The notes below the pieces were generated by a model. It saw only the letters and a program-made list of their open reading frames with translations. It did no database searches and was not told where the DNA came from. Below, piece by piece: positions 15,514 through 25,662 of a stretch of DNA of 64,000 nucleotides; the stretch's first letter is position 1, and every line of letters begins with the position of its first letter. The stretch is from Ruminococcaceae bacterium UBA1734 (GTDB lineage: Bacteria > Bacillota > Clostridia > Oscillospirales > Acutalibacteraceae). A program made the translations under genes and the position numbers. Where the stretch lies: positions 1-64,000 of the forward strand of contig DCIE01000070.1 of NCBI GenBank assembly GCA_002315765.1, written 5' to 3'.

Positions 15514-18279
15514 TTAGGGTTTTTTAAATAAATAAATTATAAGTGATAGGGCTGTAATAACAAGCTCTGAAATCAGCAATAACCCCGATGAGGGAACGCT
15601 TGATTTAGAGGCAAAACCCAAATAAATAAAGGCGGTTGATAATAGAATAGTGCCTACAATATAAAATACCGAGAAGATTAGATTGGATTTTTTAATTGAA
15701 GATGCCGCATTTAAAATATACAAAAGCGATAAATTGTTTCGTTTAAAGGAAGCCGGTGAAGAAATTCTTTCGGTGGGTGTAACTGCATTTTTAAGCATAC
15801 TGTTACCTGCGTTAGAAACAATCTTAACTGAGTCTTCATATACTCCGAAATAATCGGAAATCATTTCTTCGTTAATATTTTGGTCGCTGTTTGTTAATAA
15901 AACAGTAACCCCTAAATTAGTAATATTCCTCAATTGCTTTGAAATTTCATATATAGGTACATACTCCACAACCAAAAGAGCACAGGCTTTATCAACGGTA
16001 GCCAAATATATAGGGAAGCAACCTTTATTAAGTATTCGTTTGTCTACCTCCATATCAGGCAAATCAATTCCGTGCGACATCATTAAAGACCTGTTTCCGA
16101 TAAACAACAGTTCATTGTCAACCCAACCGGAAAGTCCCAATCTGTCCTCGTATTTAACCGAGTCGGAATCGGGAATTTGGTAATCCGAAGTAGTTTTTGC
16201 GATTTTTTTAAACAAGGGGTGCAAAGGGCTGTTAACAGCTTCGGTCAGTGAGGTGGCTCTTAAAATAATATCATCAATATTACTGTCCGAAAGAATTTTC
16301 AAATCTTTAAGAATTATAGTACCTGCAGGAAAGATTTCCGAAGTGGAAATTGTAACGGCATTGGTTCTTTCAATCTTTTCGGCAGCCATAGAGCCGTTAA
16401 TCATTGCCCCAATAGGATTAAGCCTTTTTGAAGCGTGAAAAGATGATAATGTGTTAATAAAATAAAGACAGGGAAGTGAGAAAATACAAATTATTGCCGT
16501 AGCGCAGTAAAATACCGAAATGGTATCTTTATAATAAATGCTTGAAACAAGACCGATTAAAACCGCAAGTAAAAAAGCAACTAATTGGATTATATAAAAC
16601 TTTCCGCCGAAAAGTATATTATGGTCGGAATATTTTACAAAATCGTCAATAAAGTCGGTTTCACGGCAAGCCGCCAACAAAACATCGCTGTCAATAGAAT
16701 TTTTAGCCATAGCAAAGGTTACCGATTCATCATCAATAAACGAAAGTGCTTTTTTCTTTATTTTATCCGAGGAGATTTGCTTTAAATTTCCGAGAATTGA
16801 AGAATAGCGCCAAAACTGAGATAATGCTCTGAAAAACAAAATTATTGAGCCTAAAAATATAATGTTATGAACATCTTCCGCATATTCAAGGGAACAATAC
16901 TTAAGCTGAAGGGCTGATAAAGTAATTAAGAACACCGAAGAAACTGCTGCGGATAAATCGGCGGTAATATATTTAATCGGCTTGGTAAATATGTTGACAA
17001 AAATGCGAAAATTAACAACAATGTTTAAACATAGGGAAGCAAGACAAATAATCGTGGTTAATTTAATATCGGTCAGAAGTAAATTTGAAAGCGGACTTAT
17101 AAAAAATATACCCACAGTCAAGACACAAATCAAAGAAATAACAGAGGCTAAAAAACTGTTTCGCTTTTTAAATGATAACTTTTTAATTAAATGACGAATG
17201 GAATTAAAATCCGAGACTTCGTTTTCACAAACGATTTCTTCAAATTCGGATTGGTCAAATTCCGAAGTATTGATTTTTTGATTGTTGTTCTTTTCGTCGC
17301 CTGAAATATCAAGAATTTTATTAAAGTCAAATGTGGAAGTGATACTTGCGATGTCATACTTCTTATCCTTAGCGCCGACCGGTGTAAATCTTACCGTTTC
17401 ATCGGTTGCCGGAGTAATAATATCCTCTTGGGAAATCTTTTGTTTGTTATCCACATCGGAAATATCGGGAATACTTTCATTGGTAATCTTTTCGGTAATT
17501 TCGGAATTTTGTTCCAAAAAGTATTCTTCAAAAATTTCGTCATCGGATTTTTGTGCTTCTTTTGATTCTTCAACTAATTTTTCAAATTTAATAGGTTCGG
17601 CTTCGACAGGATTTTCTTCCTTCGGAATATCAATTTTTATGTCCTTGGGTTTATCGGTTTCATCCTGTATAACAATATTATATTTCTTTGAGAGTTTATC
17701 GACAGCATCAAATTCGCTGTTTTTTAATATATCCGAAACACTTTTAAGCTCGTAAAGCGGTTTTTTATTTGCAGAAACATCATTGCCGTTATCGTCTTTA
17801 GTATAAGCTCTGCATCGTTCAAGCAAAGAAGGTTTGCGGACGGGTTTTTCCGGCTTTTGTATATTTTCCGGAGAAAAGCTTAATTCTTCTGTGTCTTCCG
17901 AAATATTGTCGTTTGATATCAAAAAATAATTATCGTCCGGCTTATTTTCTTTAGTTTCTTGTTCTGCAATGGTAGACGGTTCAGGGGTGTTTTGAGGTTC
18001 GCTTTGCTCGTCATAAACAACATTTTCTTTTGATGCTTCGCCGTCTTTTGACACCTTTTTAATTATTGAGTCAAGAGGTGAGTCGGTATTTTCGTTATCA
18101 TCTTTTTTATCTTTATTTTCAATATTAAAAGCAGTTTTAAGATATTCAATTCTATCGGAATCCTGACGGGAAAAGTCGCTTAATTTCATAAAGGACTCTT
18201 CACGGGATTTTTGAACATCTTCTTCCAAGCTTTGAAAAAATTCATCTTTATTCTTTTTGTCTTTTGAAAAAAGTCCCAT
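15514..18279 (-). CDS. Degenerate P1B-type ATPase-like membrane protein lacking the phosphorylation Asp
   Basis: The 921-residue product starts with about 370 disordered, acidic residues. The rest has P1B-ATPase architecture: four helices (about 375-490), a small A-domain-like segment (500-560), two helices (563-610) and a cytoplasmic N/P-like region (615-850), then two helices (865-917). SLPC at 601-604 occupies the CPx site. The N-domain His-Pro motif is kept (H687-P688), as is the GWVDNELLFIGNR strand. But DKTGTLT is replaced by STSEIFP (Ser645 for the catalytic Asp), TGDN is LTNSDQ, and the GDGxNDAPAL hinge is missing. It is therefore probably catalytically dead, perhaps a sensor or scaffold. 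It lies in an rlmB-metG-tatD gene group. Confidence 0.72.
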   Translation of the reverse strand: MGLFSKDKKNKDEFFQSLEEDVQKSREESFMKLSDFSRQDSDRIEYLKTAFNIENKDKKDDNENTDSPLDSIIKKVSKDGEASKENVVYDEQSEPQNTPEPSTIAEQETKENKPDDNYFLISNDNISEDTEELSFSPENIQKPEKPVRKPSLLERCRAYTKDDNGNDVSANKKPLYELKSVSDILKNSEFDAVDKLSKKYNIVIQDETDKPKDIKIDIPKEENPVEAEPIKFEKLVEESKEAQKSDDEIFEEYFLEQNSEITEKITNESIPDISDVDNKQKISQEDIITPATDETVRFTPVGAKDKKYDIASITSTFDFNKILDISGDEKNNNQKINTSEFDQSEFEEIVCENEVSDFNSIRHLIKKLSFKKRNSFLASVISLICVLTVGIFFISPLSNLLLTDIKLTTIICLASLCLNIVVNFRIFVNIFTKPIKYITADLSAAVSSVFLITLSALQLKYCSLEYAEDVHNIIFLGSIILFFRALSQFWRYSSILGNLKQISSDKIKKKALSFIDDESVTFAMAKNSIDSDVLLAACRETDFIDDFVKYSDHNILFGGKFYIIQLVAFLLAVLIGLVSSIYYKDTISVFYCATAIICIFSLPCLYFINTLSSFHASKRLNPIGAMINGSMAAEKIERTNAVTISTSEIFPAGTIILKDLKILSDSNIDDIILRATSLTEAVNSPLHPLFKKIAKTTSDYQIPDSDSVKYEDRLGLSGWVDNELLFIGNRSLMMSHGIDLPDMEVDKRILNKGCFPIYLATVDKACALLVVEYVPIYEISKQLRNITNLGVTVLLTNSDQNINEEMISDYFGVYEDSVKIVSNAGNSMLKNAVTPTERISSPASFKRNNLSLLYILNAASSIKKSNLIFSVFYIVGTILLSTAFIYLGFASKSSVPSSGLLLISELVITALSLIIYLFKKP

Positions 18280-18300
18280 AATTTTTCCCCATAAGTTATT

Positions 18301-19050
18301 TTATCTTGATTTAATTACTTCATACATTAATATTCCGGCGGCAACAGAAGCGTTCAGCGAATTAATCTTACCCTTCATAGGAAGACTGATTATTTCATCA
18401 CATTTTTTAGCAGTAAGGGTACCGATACCTTTTCCTTCGTTACCGATAACAATAGCAACCGGAACGGAATAATCAAAGTCCCTGTAATCCTTGCCGTCCA
18501 TATCGGCTCCGAAAACCCAAACCCCGTTTTCTTTAAGCATATCAATGGTATTGGCAATATTGGTAACACGAGCCACCCTCATATATTCAAGGGCGCCAAC
18601 CGAAGTTTTGGCAACTGTTGAATTAAGTGATGCGGAACGGCGCTTCGGAATAATAATTCCGTGAACCTTACACGCCTCGGCAGTTCTTATTATGGCGCCT
18701 AAATTATGTGGGTCCTCAATTTCATCACAAATAATAATAAAAGGTGCTTCATTTTCGGATTTTGCATAATCCAAAATATCCTCAACCGTTGAATATTCGT
18801 GAGATGCGACCATAACGGCAACACCCTGATGATTTCCGCCGCTGCAATAATAATCCATTTTTGCTTGGGCAATTTCCTTAATTAAAATGCCCCTTTTAGA
18901 ACATTTTGCAATAATTTCGGAAATAGAATTACTGTGGGTACCGTGTACCACATACAATCGGTCAATTTCTCTACCTGATTTCAGCACCTCAAGTACAGAA
19001 TTTCTACCGTAAATTACATTTGATTCATTTTGATTGTTGTTTTCTGTCAA
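18301..19050 (-). CDS. rlmB: 23S rRNA 2'-O-methyltransferase RlmB (TrmH/SpoU family)
   Basis: This SPOUT methyltransferase is predicted to methylate a 23S rRNA guanosine ribose (G2251 in E. coli). The 249 residues have an N-terminal substrate-binding domain (VIYGRNSVLEVLKSG), then SPOUT motifs: DEIEDPHNLGAIIRTAEACK (motif 1, about 109-128), VIGNEGKGIG (motif 2) and SLPMKGKINSLNASVAAGILMYE (motif 3). TTG 19050 is the start, with CGGAGAT 8 bases upstream. RlmB versus another TrmH paralogue is not fully resolved. It leads the operon that includes the pseudo-ATPase, metG and tatD. Confidence 0.88.
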   Translation of the reverse strand: MTENNNQNESNVIYGRNSVLEVLKSGREIDRLYVVHGTHSNSISEIIAKCSKRGILIKEIAQAKMDYYCSGGNHQGVAVMVASHEYSTVEDILDYAKSENEAPFIIICDEIEDPHNLGAIIRTAEACKVHGIIIPKRRSASLNSTVAKTSVGALEYMRVARVTNIANTIDMLKENGVWVFGADMDGKDYRDFDYSVPVAIVIGNEGKGIGTLTAKKCDEIISLPMKGKINSLNASVAAGILMYEVIKSR

Positions 19051-19091
19051 TTTTGTTAATCTCCGTTTTTTTGAACATAATAATACAGTAA

Positions 19092-20379
<1,288 letters not shown>

Positions 20380-20390
<11 letters not shown>

Positions 20391-20407
20391 CAATTTAATG
20401 CTAAAAT
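20380..20407 (+). promoter_or_regulatory. Sigma-A-like promoter of the FAD oxidoreductase gene
   Basis: TTGACA (20380-20385) and TAAAAT (20402-20407) are 16 bases apart. The -35 box lies inside the last enolase codons. Confidence 0.6.
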
Positions 20408-20418
20408 ATTAAAGTAAT

Positions 20419-20439
20419 GGGGTTGCACATTGCAATCCC
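20419..20439 (+). terminator. Hairpin between eno and the oxidoreductase gene
   Basis: GGGGTTGCA (20419-20427) pairs with TGCAATCCC (20431-20439): 9 bp with one G-U pair and a CAT loop, followed by TATTTTTATG. It may terminate the enolase transcript or form a leader hairpin of the next gene, whose start is 27 bases on. Confidence 0.5.
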
Positions 20440-20465
20440 TATTTTTATGCAAAGAAGTGATATTT

Positions 20466-21848
20466 TTGTCTGAGAAGATTTTTGACACGGTTATTATCGG
20501 AGGCGGTATAGGCGGACTTATGGCGGCATACCGTTTGAGAAATTTGGCTCCGGATATGAAAATCGCCATTACCGAAAGAGGAAACTCTTTAAAAGACAGG
20601 ATTTGTCCTGCCGGTAAAGAGAAAACCTGCGTACATTGTAAAATTTGCAGTATTACAAGCGGTTTTGCCGGTGCAGGAGCATTTTCCGACGGTAAATTTA
20701 ATTTAGGTACTGCCTACGGCGGAACCTTGGGTGAAGAATTAGGCGACGATATTGCCAATAAATATATTGATGAGGTTGACAATGTTTTAAATAAGTATTG
20801 TACCTCGGGAATACCAAAGGTTTATAAATCAAATGACGAGCTTCGCCTTAAATGTATTCAAAACAATTTAAGACTCCTTGATATGAATGTTAAGCATTTG
20901 GGTACCGATAACAATTTTGCCACAATGCAAAATTTGATTGATGCAATAACGGCTTCGGGAACCGAGTTGTTTCCGTTTTACGATTGTACAAGCGTTTCAA
21001 AAGAAAATGATTATTACATATTAAATTATATAAACGGCGAAGTTTTAAAGGCAAAGAATATTATTATTGCCACAGGTCGTTCCGGTGCCAATTTTGTTTC
21101 TGACTTTTGCAAGGCGTTTAATGTTCCTATGAAGTCAAACCATATTGATATCGGTGTAAGAGTGGAAATGAAGGACATTATTTGGAGAGAATTTTCTTCA
21201 AAGATTTATGAGCCTAAAATTCTTTATAAAACAAAAACCTTCGAAGACAGATGCCGTATGTTCTGTTTCAATCAAGGCGGACTTGTTTCGGCTGAAAACA
21301 ATCACGGAATAATTACCGCAAACGGTCATTCCTTTGCCCAAAGTGAAAAGAAAACCGATAACTGTAATTTTGCGATACTTTCAAGTATTCGTTTTACCGA
21401 GCCTTTTAATCAGCCTACCGAATATGCCGAGAATATTTCAAGACTTGCAAATATGATTGGTAACGGTAATGTTATTGTACAAAGATTCGGCGACCTGATT
21501 CGCGGAAGAAGAACAAACGACCACCGTTTAGGTCAAAATACCGTTGTTCCCACCCTTAAAGCAACGGCAGGAGATATTTCTTTGGTTTTGCCCCATAGAA
21601 TACTTTCAAACATTATTGAAACAATATATGCATTAGACAAGGTAGCCCCCGGAACTGCCAATGATGATACCTTGTTATACGGCTGTGAAAGTAAGTATTA
21701 TTCCATAAGACCTGTATTTAAAAACAATAAATTTGAACTTATTGACAATGTTTATATTATCGGAGACGGCAGCGGTATTTGTCGTGGACTGTCCCAATCA
21801 GGCGCTATGGGTATATATGTTGCTGATTGTATAGTGGGCGACAACTAA
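20466..21848 (+). CDS. FAD-dependent oxidoreductase (COG2509-type dehydrogenase)
   Basis: This predicted flavoprotein dehydrogenase has unknown substrate. The 460 residues open with a Rossmann FAD motif VIIGGGIGGLMAAYRL, followed by a Cys-rich stretch CPAGKEKTCVHCKIC (about residues 48-62) and SGFAGAGAFSDGKFNLG. A second dinucleotide segment (IIIATGRSGANFV) and a C-terminal VYIIGDGSGICRGLSQSGAMG FAD-closing motif follow. This layout matches the uncharacterised FAD-dependent dehydrogenase family COG2509. TTG 20466 is preferred over ATG 20430-type upstream starts because AAGAAGTGA lies 5-6 bases before it. The gene stands alone. Confidence 0.8.
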   Translation: MSEKIFDTVIIGGGIGGLMAAYRLRNLAPDMKIAITERGNSLKDRICPAGKEKTCVHCKICSITSGFAGAGAFSDGKFNLGTAYGGTLGEELGDDIANKYIDEVDNVLNKYCTSGIPKVYKSNDELRLKCIQNNLRLLDMNVKHLGTDNNFATMQNLIDAITASGTELFPFYDCTSVSKENDYYILNYINGEVLKAKNIIIATGRSGANFVSDFCKAFNVPMKSNHIDIGVRVEMKDIIWREFSSKIYEPKILYKTKTFEDRCRMFCFNQGGLVSAENNHGIITANGHSFAQSEKKTDNCNFAILSSIRFTEPFNQPTEYAENISRLANMIGNGNVIVQRFGDLIRGRRTNDHRLGQNTVVPTLKATAGDISLVLPHRILSNIIETIYALDKVAPGTANDDTLLYGCESKYYSIRPVFKNNKFELIDNVYIIGDGSGICRGLSQSGAMGIYVADCIVGDN

Positions 21849-21989
21849 ATATTGTGCTTTTTGCAATAAAATTCCAACGCCTTTTATTAATAATTGATAA
21901 TTTTCACAAATATATATTTTGTCGTTTTTTTGTGTTGACAAAATGTTTAGTTTATGTTAATATTCAAGTGTCGAAAATTTAATATGCTT
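21849..21989 (+). other. Intergenic region before the guanine riboswitch
   Basis: This AT-rich stretch has no gene. It holds a likely promoter for the xpt operon: TTGACA at about 21934-21939, then TTAATA about 17 bases downstream at 21957-21962. The transcript would reach the aptamer about 20 bases later. Confidence 0.55.
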
Positions 21990-22055
21990 GCCGATATATG
22001 TATGGATAAATGGCCCATTCGTTTCTACCACAACGCCACAGTTGTGACTATTGGC
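21990..22055 (+). promoter_or_regulatory. Purine riboswitch aptamer, guanine class
   Basis: The three-way junction can be drawn. P1 is GCCGATA (21990-21996) with TATTGGC (22049-22055). P2 is capped by a TAAATGG-type loop. The conserved J2/3 segment TTTCTACC lies at 22022-22029. P3 is ACAAC/GTTGT (22030-22034/22041-22045). J3/1 reads GACTA. The specificity base of J3/1 is C (GAC), which in this family selects guanine over adenine. It lies in the leader of xpt. Confidence 0.93.
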
Positions 22056-22101
22056 TTTAACATCATTTTTATTTTATTAATGGTGTAGTTTTACTATTTC
22101 T

Positions 22102-22134
22102 GCAGGCTTTATATTTTTTAAAGTCTGCTTTTTT
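22102..22134 (+). terminator. Rho-independent terminator of the guanine riboswitch
   Basis: GCAGGCTTTA (22102-22111) pairs with TAAAGTCTGC (22119-22128), a 10-bp stem closed by one G-U pair, followed by six T residues. It lies between the aptamer and the xpt ribosome binding site, the standard design for repression when guanine is bound. Confidence 0.88.
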
Positions 22135-22152
22135 GTTTTTTCGGAGGAAAGT

Positions 22153-22728
22153 ATGAAAGCTCTTGAAAATAAAATTTTATCCGACGGTGTCGTTCTTGAG
22201 GGAAATGTTCTTAAAGTAGGTTCCTTTTTAAATCAACAGCTTGATGTAGATTTCATTATGGAGATGGGCGAAGAAATTTCCCGTATATATAATAATGACG
22301 GTGCAACAAAGATTTTAACGGTTGAATCTTCCGGTATTCCTATTGCTTTTGCTGCCGGTGTTAAGATAGGCTGTCCTGTTGTTTTTGCTAAAAAGAATAA
22401 ATCGGCAAATGTTTCGGGAGATGTATTTTGTTCTTCGGTTTATTCCTTTACTCACAAGACAACAAATAATATTATTGTTGCCAAAGAGTTTTTGTCCTCG
22501 GATGACAGAGTGATAATTGTTGACGATTTTCTTGCAAACGGTAAGGCTTTGATTGGTCTTATTGATATAGTTAAACAGGCAGGTGCTACATTAATCGGTT
22601 GCACTTGTGCTATTGAAAAGGGATTTCAGCACGGCGGAGATGAACTTCGCAAACAGGGCATAAGGGTTGAATCTCTTGCAATTGTGGAAGAAATGAATTC
22701 TTCCGGTATTTATTTCAGATGTAATTAA
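22153..22728 (+). CDS. xpt: Xanthine phosphoribosyltransferase
   Basis: Xpt salvages xanthine to XMP using PRPP. The 191-residue protein matches B. subtilis Xpt in length and in key segments: LKVGSFLNQQLD near the N-terminus, VESSGIPIAFAAG, VVFAKKNKS, the PRPP-binding VIIVDDFLANGKAL (about residues 122-135) and the closing RVESLAIVEEM. The ATG at 22153 has CGGAGGAAAG upstream. The guanine riboswitch and terminator in its leader control it, and the nucleoside importer genes follow 39 bases later. Confidence 0.95.
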   Translation: MKALENKILSDGVVLEGNVLKVGSFLNQQLDVDFIMEMGEEISRIYNNDGATKILTVESSGIPIAFAAGVKIGCPVVFAKKNKSANVSGDVFCSSVYSFTHKTTNNIIVAKEFLSSDDRVIIVDDFLANGKALIGLIDIVKQAGATLIGCTCAIEKGFQHGGDELRKQGIRVESLAIVEEMNSSGIYFRCN

Positions 22729-22767
22729 AAATTACATAAATTTAAAAAATTTTTGGGGGAAACAAAA

Positions 22768-23988
22768 ATGAAAAAGTTATTGGCACTTGTACTCGCTTTA
22801 GTAATGATTATGTCATTTGCTGCTTGCGGTACCGAAAAATCAGGAGATTCTAACAGCTCCGGCAATCTTTCAAACCTTAAAGTTGGTATGATTACTCTTC
22901 ACGACGATTCTTCAACCTACGATAAGAACTTTATCGAGGCTATGTATCGTGCTCTTGACAACCTTGGTATGAGCAAAGACCAACTTGTTCTTTATACCGG
23001 TGTTGCTGAAACAGAAGACTGCTACAACAAGGCTAAAGAATGTGTTAATCAGGGTTGTAAGGTTGTATTCGGTGATTCATTCGGTCATGAAGATTATTTA
23101 ATTCAGGCTGCCGGTGAATTTTCCGATGTAAAGTTCTGCCACGCAACAGGTACTAAGGCTCACACAGCCGGTCTTGATAACTTCTCAAATGCTTTTGCTT
23201 CTATTTATGAAGGCCGTTATGCTGCAGGTATTGCCGCAGGTATGAAGCTTAATGAAATGATTAAGGCAGGTACAATTACTGCTGACAAGGCTCTTATGGG
23301 TTATGTTGGTGCTTATACTTATGCTGAGGTTATGTCAGGTTACTCTGCTTTCTATCTCGGTGCTAAATCAGTTTGCCCAACCGTTAAGATGAATGTTAAG
23401 TTCACAGGTTCTTGGTATGATTACGATAAGGAAAAGGCTGCTGCCGAATCTTTAATCACCGGCGGATGCGTTCTTATTTCTCAACATGCTGACTCTTACG
23501 GTGCTCCTGAAGCTTGTGAAGCTGTCGGTGTTCCGAATGTTTCTTACAACGGTTCAACAAAGGATGTAGGTCCAAAGACATACATTGTTTCTTCCAAAAT
23601 TGACTGGACTCCTTACTTTGAGTATATGATTAATTGCACTGCCGAAGGCAAGACAATTGATAAGGACTGGACAGGTACTGTTGAGACAGGTTCTGTTAAG
23701 TTACTTGAAGTTAATACAGATGTTGCCGCAGAAGGAACACAAGAGGCTATTGATAAGGCTCTTGCTGATTTCAAGGCAGGTACTCTTAAGGTATTTGATA
23801 CTTCTACATTTACTGTTGGCGGCAAGACACTTGATTCTTACACCGCTGATGTTAATTCGGACGAGAAGTTTGAACCTGATACCGAGGTTGTTGCTAACGG
23901 TGTATTTGAGGAATCAAAGTACCGTTCCGCTCCTTACTTCAATGTTGAAGTTGACGGTATCACATTGTTAGACCGTAACTACGGCTGA
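22768..23988 (+). CDS. BMP-family nucleoside-binding lipoprotein
   Basis: This is the surface substrate-binding protein of a nucleoside ABC importer (PnrA/BmpA/NupN type). The 406 residues begin with a lipoprotein signal ending FAAC, with Cys20 as lipidation site, then a Ser/Asn-rich linker. The Bmp domain contains KVGMITLHDDSSTYDKNF, CVNQGCKVVFGDSFG, EGRYAAGIAAGMK and GYVGAYTYAEVMSGYSAFYLG. ATG 22768 has TGGGGGA 7-8 bases upstream. Codon use is biased towards GCT/GGT compared with neighbours, as in highly expressed genes. An attenuator-like hairpin follows at 24011-24032. Confidence 0.92.
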   Translation: MKKLLALVLALVMIMSFAACGTEKSGDSNSSGNLSNLKVGMITLHDDSSTYDKNFIEAMYRALDNLGMSKDQLVLYTGVAETEDCYNKAKECVNQGCKVVFGDSFGHEDYLIQAAGEFSDVKFCHATGTKAHTAGLDNFSNAFASIYEGRYAAGIAAGMKLNEMIKAGTITADKALMGYVGAYTYAEVMSGYSAFYLGAKSVCPTVKMNVKFTGSWYDYDKEKAAAESLITGGCVLISQHADSYGAPEACEAVGVPNVSYNGSTKDVGPKTYIVSSKIDWTPYFEYMINCTAEGKTIDKDWTGTVETGSVKLLEVNTDVAAEGTQEAIDKALADFKAGTLKVFDTSTFTVGGKTLDSYTADVNSDEKFEPDTEVVANGVFEESKYRSAPYFNVEVDGITLLDRNYG

Positions 23989-24010
23989 TAAATAATTTAT
24001 ATTTTTCGGT

Positions 24011-24032
24011 AAAGCGGGCGAAAACCCGCTTT
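24011..24032 (+). terminator. Intra-operon hairpin after the binding-protein gene
   Basis: AAAGCGGG (24011-24018) pairs with CCCGCTTT (24025-24032), an 8-bp GC-rich stem with a 6-base loop. The tail GCTGTTTTCT is only weakly T-rich, so partial termination is likely. This would give more binding protein than ATPase and permease. Confidence 0.6.
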
Positions 24033-24063
24033 GCTGTTTTCTATTATAATAAAGGAGTTTTGT

Positions 24064-25662
24064 ATGGAAAAGAATAATATTGCGCTTGAACTCCGTAATA
24101 TCACAAAACGATTCGGAACGAAGGTCGTTGCTAATAAAAATGTGTCTTTGACACTTTATAAAAATGAAATTCTTTCCTTGCTCGGTGAGAACGGTTCCGG
24201 AAAAACAACACTTATGAATATGATTTCCGGTATATATTTTCCGGACGAGGGCGAGATTTTAATTGACGGAAAACCTGCTGTAATTGCTTCTCCGAAGGAT
24301 GCTTATAATTACAAGATAGGTATGATACATCAGCATTTCAAACTTGTTGACACTTTTACGGCTGCCGAGAACATTATTTTAGGAAATAACGAGCCGTATA
24401 ATCTTAAAGTAGTAAATTCCCGTGTTAAAGAAATTGCTTCTAAATACGGTTTTGATATTGAACCTAAAAAGAAAATTCACGAAATGTCGGTTTCGGAAAA
24501 GCAGACTGTTGAGATTATTAAGGTTTTGTATCGTGGTGCCGATATACTAATTCTTGACGAACCTACCGCTGTTTTGACTCCACAGGAAATCGACAAGTTG
24601 TTCACCATTCTTCGCAAAATGCGTAATGACGGTAAAGCAATAATCATTATTACACATAAGTTAAACGAAGTTATGTCAATTTCAGATAGGGTTTCGGTAC
24701 TTAGAAAAGGTGAATACATAGGCACGGTTAATACCTGCGATACCTCCGAAAAAGACCTTACCGAAATGATGGTCGGCAAAAAGGTTGACCTTAAAATTGA
24801 CAGAGTGATTATAGAAAAGAAAAAACCATTACTTGAAATCCGTGATTTAACCGTAAATTCCGATATAGGAAGCAAGGCAATAAAAAATGTAAATTTCTAT
24901 ATCAGAGGCGGAGAAATCCTCGGTGTTGCGGGTATTTCCGGTTGCGGACAAAAGGAATTGTGCGAGGCTATTGCCGGTCTTCGTCCTATATCTTCCGGCG
25001 CTATTATGCACGAGGGTGAATCTATAGTAGGTATGCCTACTCGTGAGATAATAAACCGTGGAATTTCTATGAGCTTTATCCCTGAGGATAGACTCGGAAT
25101 GGGACTTGCACCGTCGTTTTCCATGACCGATAATATGATGCTCAAAACTTATAACGAAGGAAAAACACCATTTGTAAACAGGGCTGATGCTCGTAAGAGA
25201 GCAAAGGAACTTATTAAAAAATTAGGTATTGTTACCCCGTCTACCGAAACACCTGTCAGAAGACTTTCGGGCGGTAATGTTCAAAAAATACTTGTCGGCA
25301 GAGAAATTGAGTCAAGCCCTAATGTTATTATTACGGCTTATCCCGTTCGTGGACTTGATATTAACTCATCATACCAAATTTACGATATTCTTAATGAACA
25401 AAAGAAAAAAGGTGTCGGTGTACTTTTTGTCGGCGAAGACCTTGATGTAATGATTGCACTTTGCGATAAAATTTTGGTATTATGCCACGGAGAGGTTATG
25501 GGAGTTGTTCACGCATCTAAGACAACCAAAGAGGAAATCGGTCTTATGATGACCGGCTCACTTGATAAATCCGAAATTAAAGAGTACGGAAAAGCCAAGG
25601 ACAGTAACCTTTCTGAAGAACAGTGGAAAAATGTTGACAAAGAAACGGAGGATGCAGAATGA
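24064..25662 (+). CDS. Nucleoside ABC transporter ATPase (NupO/YufO type)
   Basis: This ATPase has two tandem ABC domains in one chain, as in simple-sugar and nucleoside importers. The first domain has Walker A GENGSGKTT, signature MSVSEKQTVEI and Walker B ILILDEPTAVLT. The second has GISGCGQKE in place of a classical Walker A, signature RLSGGNVQKILVG and NVIITAYPVRGLD. Such degeneracy of the second site is usual in this family. ATG 24064 has AAAGGAG upstream. It overlaps the next permease gene by 4 bases (ATGA). Confidence 0.92.
   Translation: MEKNNIALELRNITKRFGTKVVANKNVSLTLYKNEILSLLGENGSGKTTLMNMISGIYFPDEGEILIDGKPAVIASPKDAYNYKIGMIHQHFKLVDTFTAAENIILGNNEPYNLKVVNSRVKEIASKYGFDIEPKKKIHEMSVSEKQTVEIIKVLYRGADILILDEPTAVLTPQEIDKLFTILRKMRNDGKAIIIITHKLNEVMSISDRVSVLRKGEYIGTVNTCDTSEKDLTEMMVGKKVDLKIDRVIIEKKKPLLEIRDLTVNSDIGSKAIKNVNFYIRGGEILGVAGISGCGQKELCEAIAGLRPISSGAIMHEGESIVGMPTREIINRGISMSFIPEDRLGMGLAPSFSMTDNMMLKTYNEGKTPFVNRADARKRAKELIKKLGIVTPSTETPVRRLSGGNVQKILVGREIESSPNVIITAYPVRGLDINSSYQIYDILNEQKKKGVGVLFVGEDLDVMIALCDKILVLCHGEVMGVVHASKTTKEEIGLMMTGSLDKSEIKEYGKAKDSNLSEEQWKNVDKETEDAE

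Noticed and set aside
17282..17755. 157-codon plus-strand Ser-rich frame
   Set aside because: Antisense of the acidic N-terminal tail of the 921-residue ATPase-like protein; low-complexity shadow.
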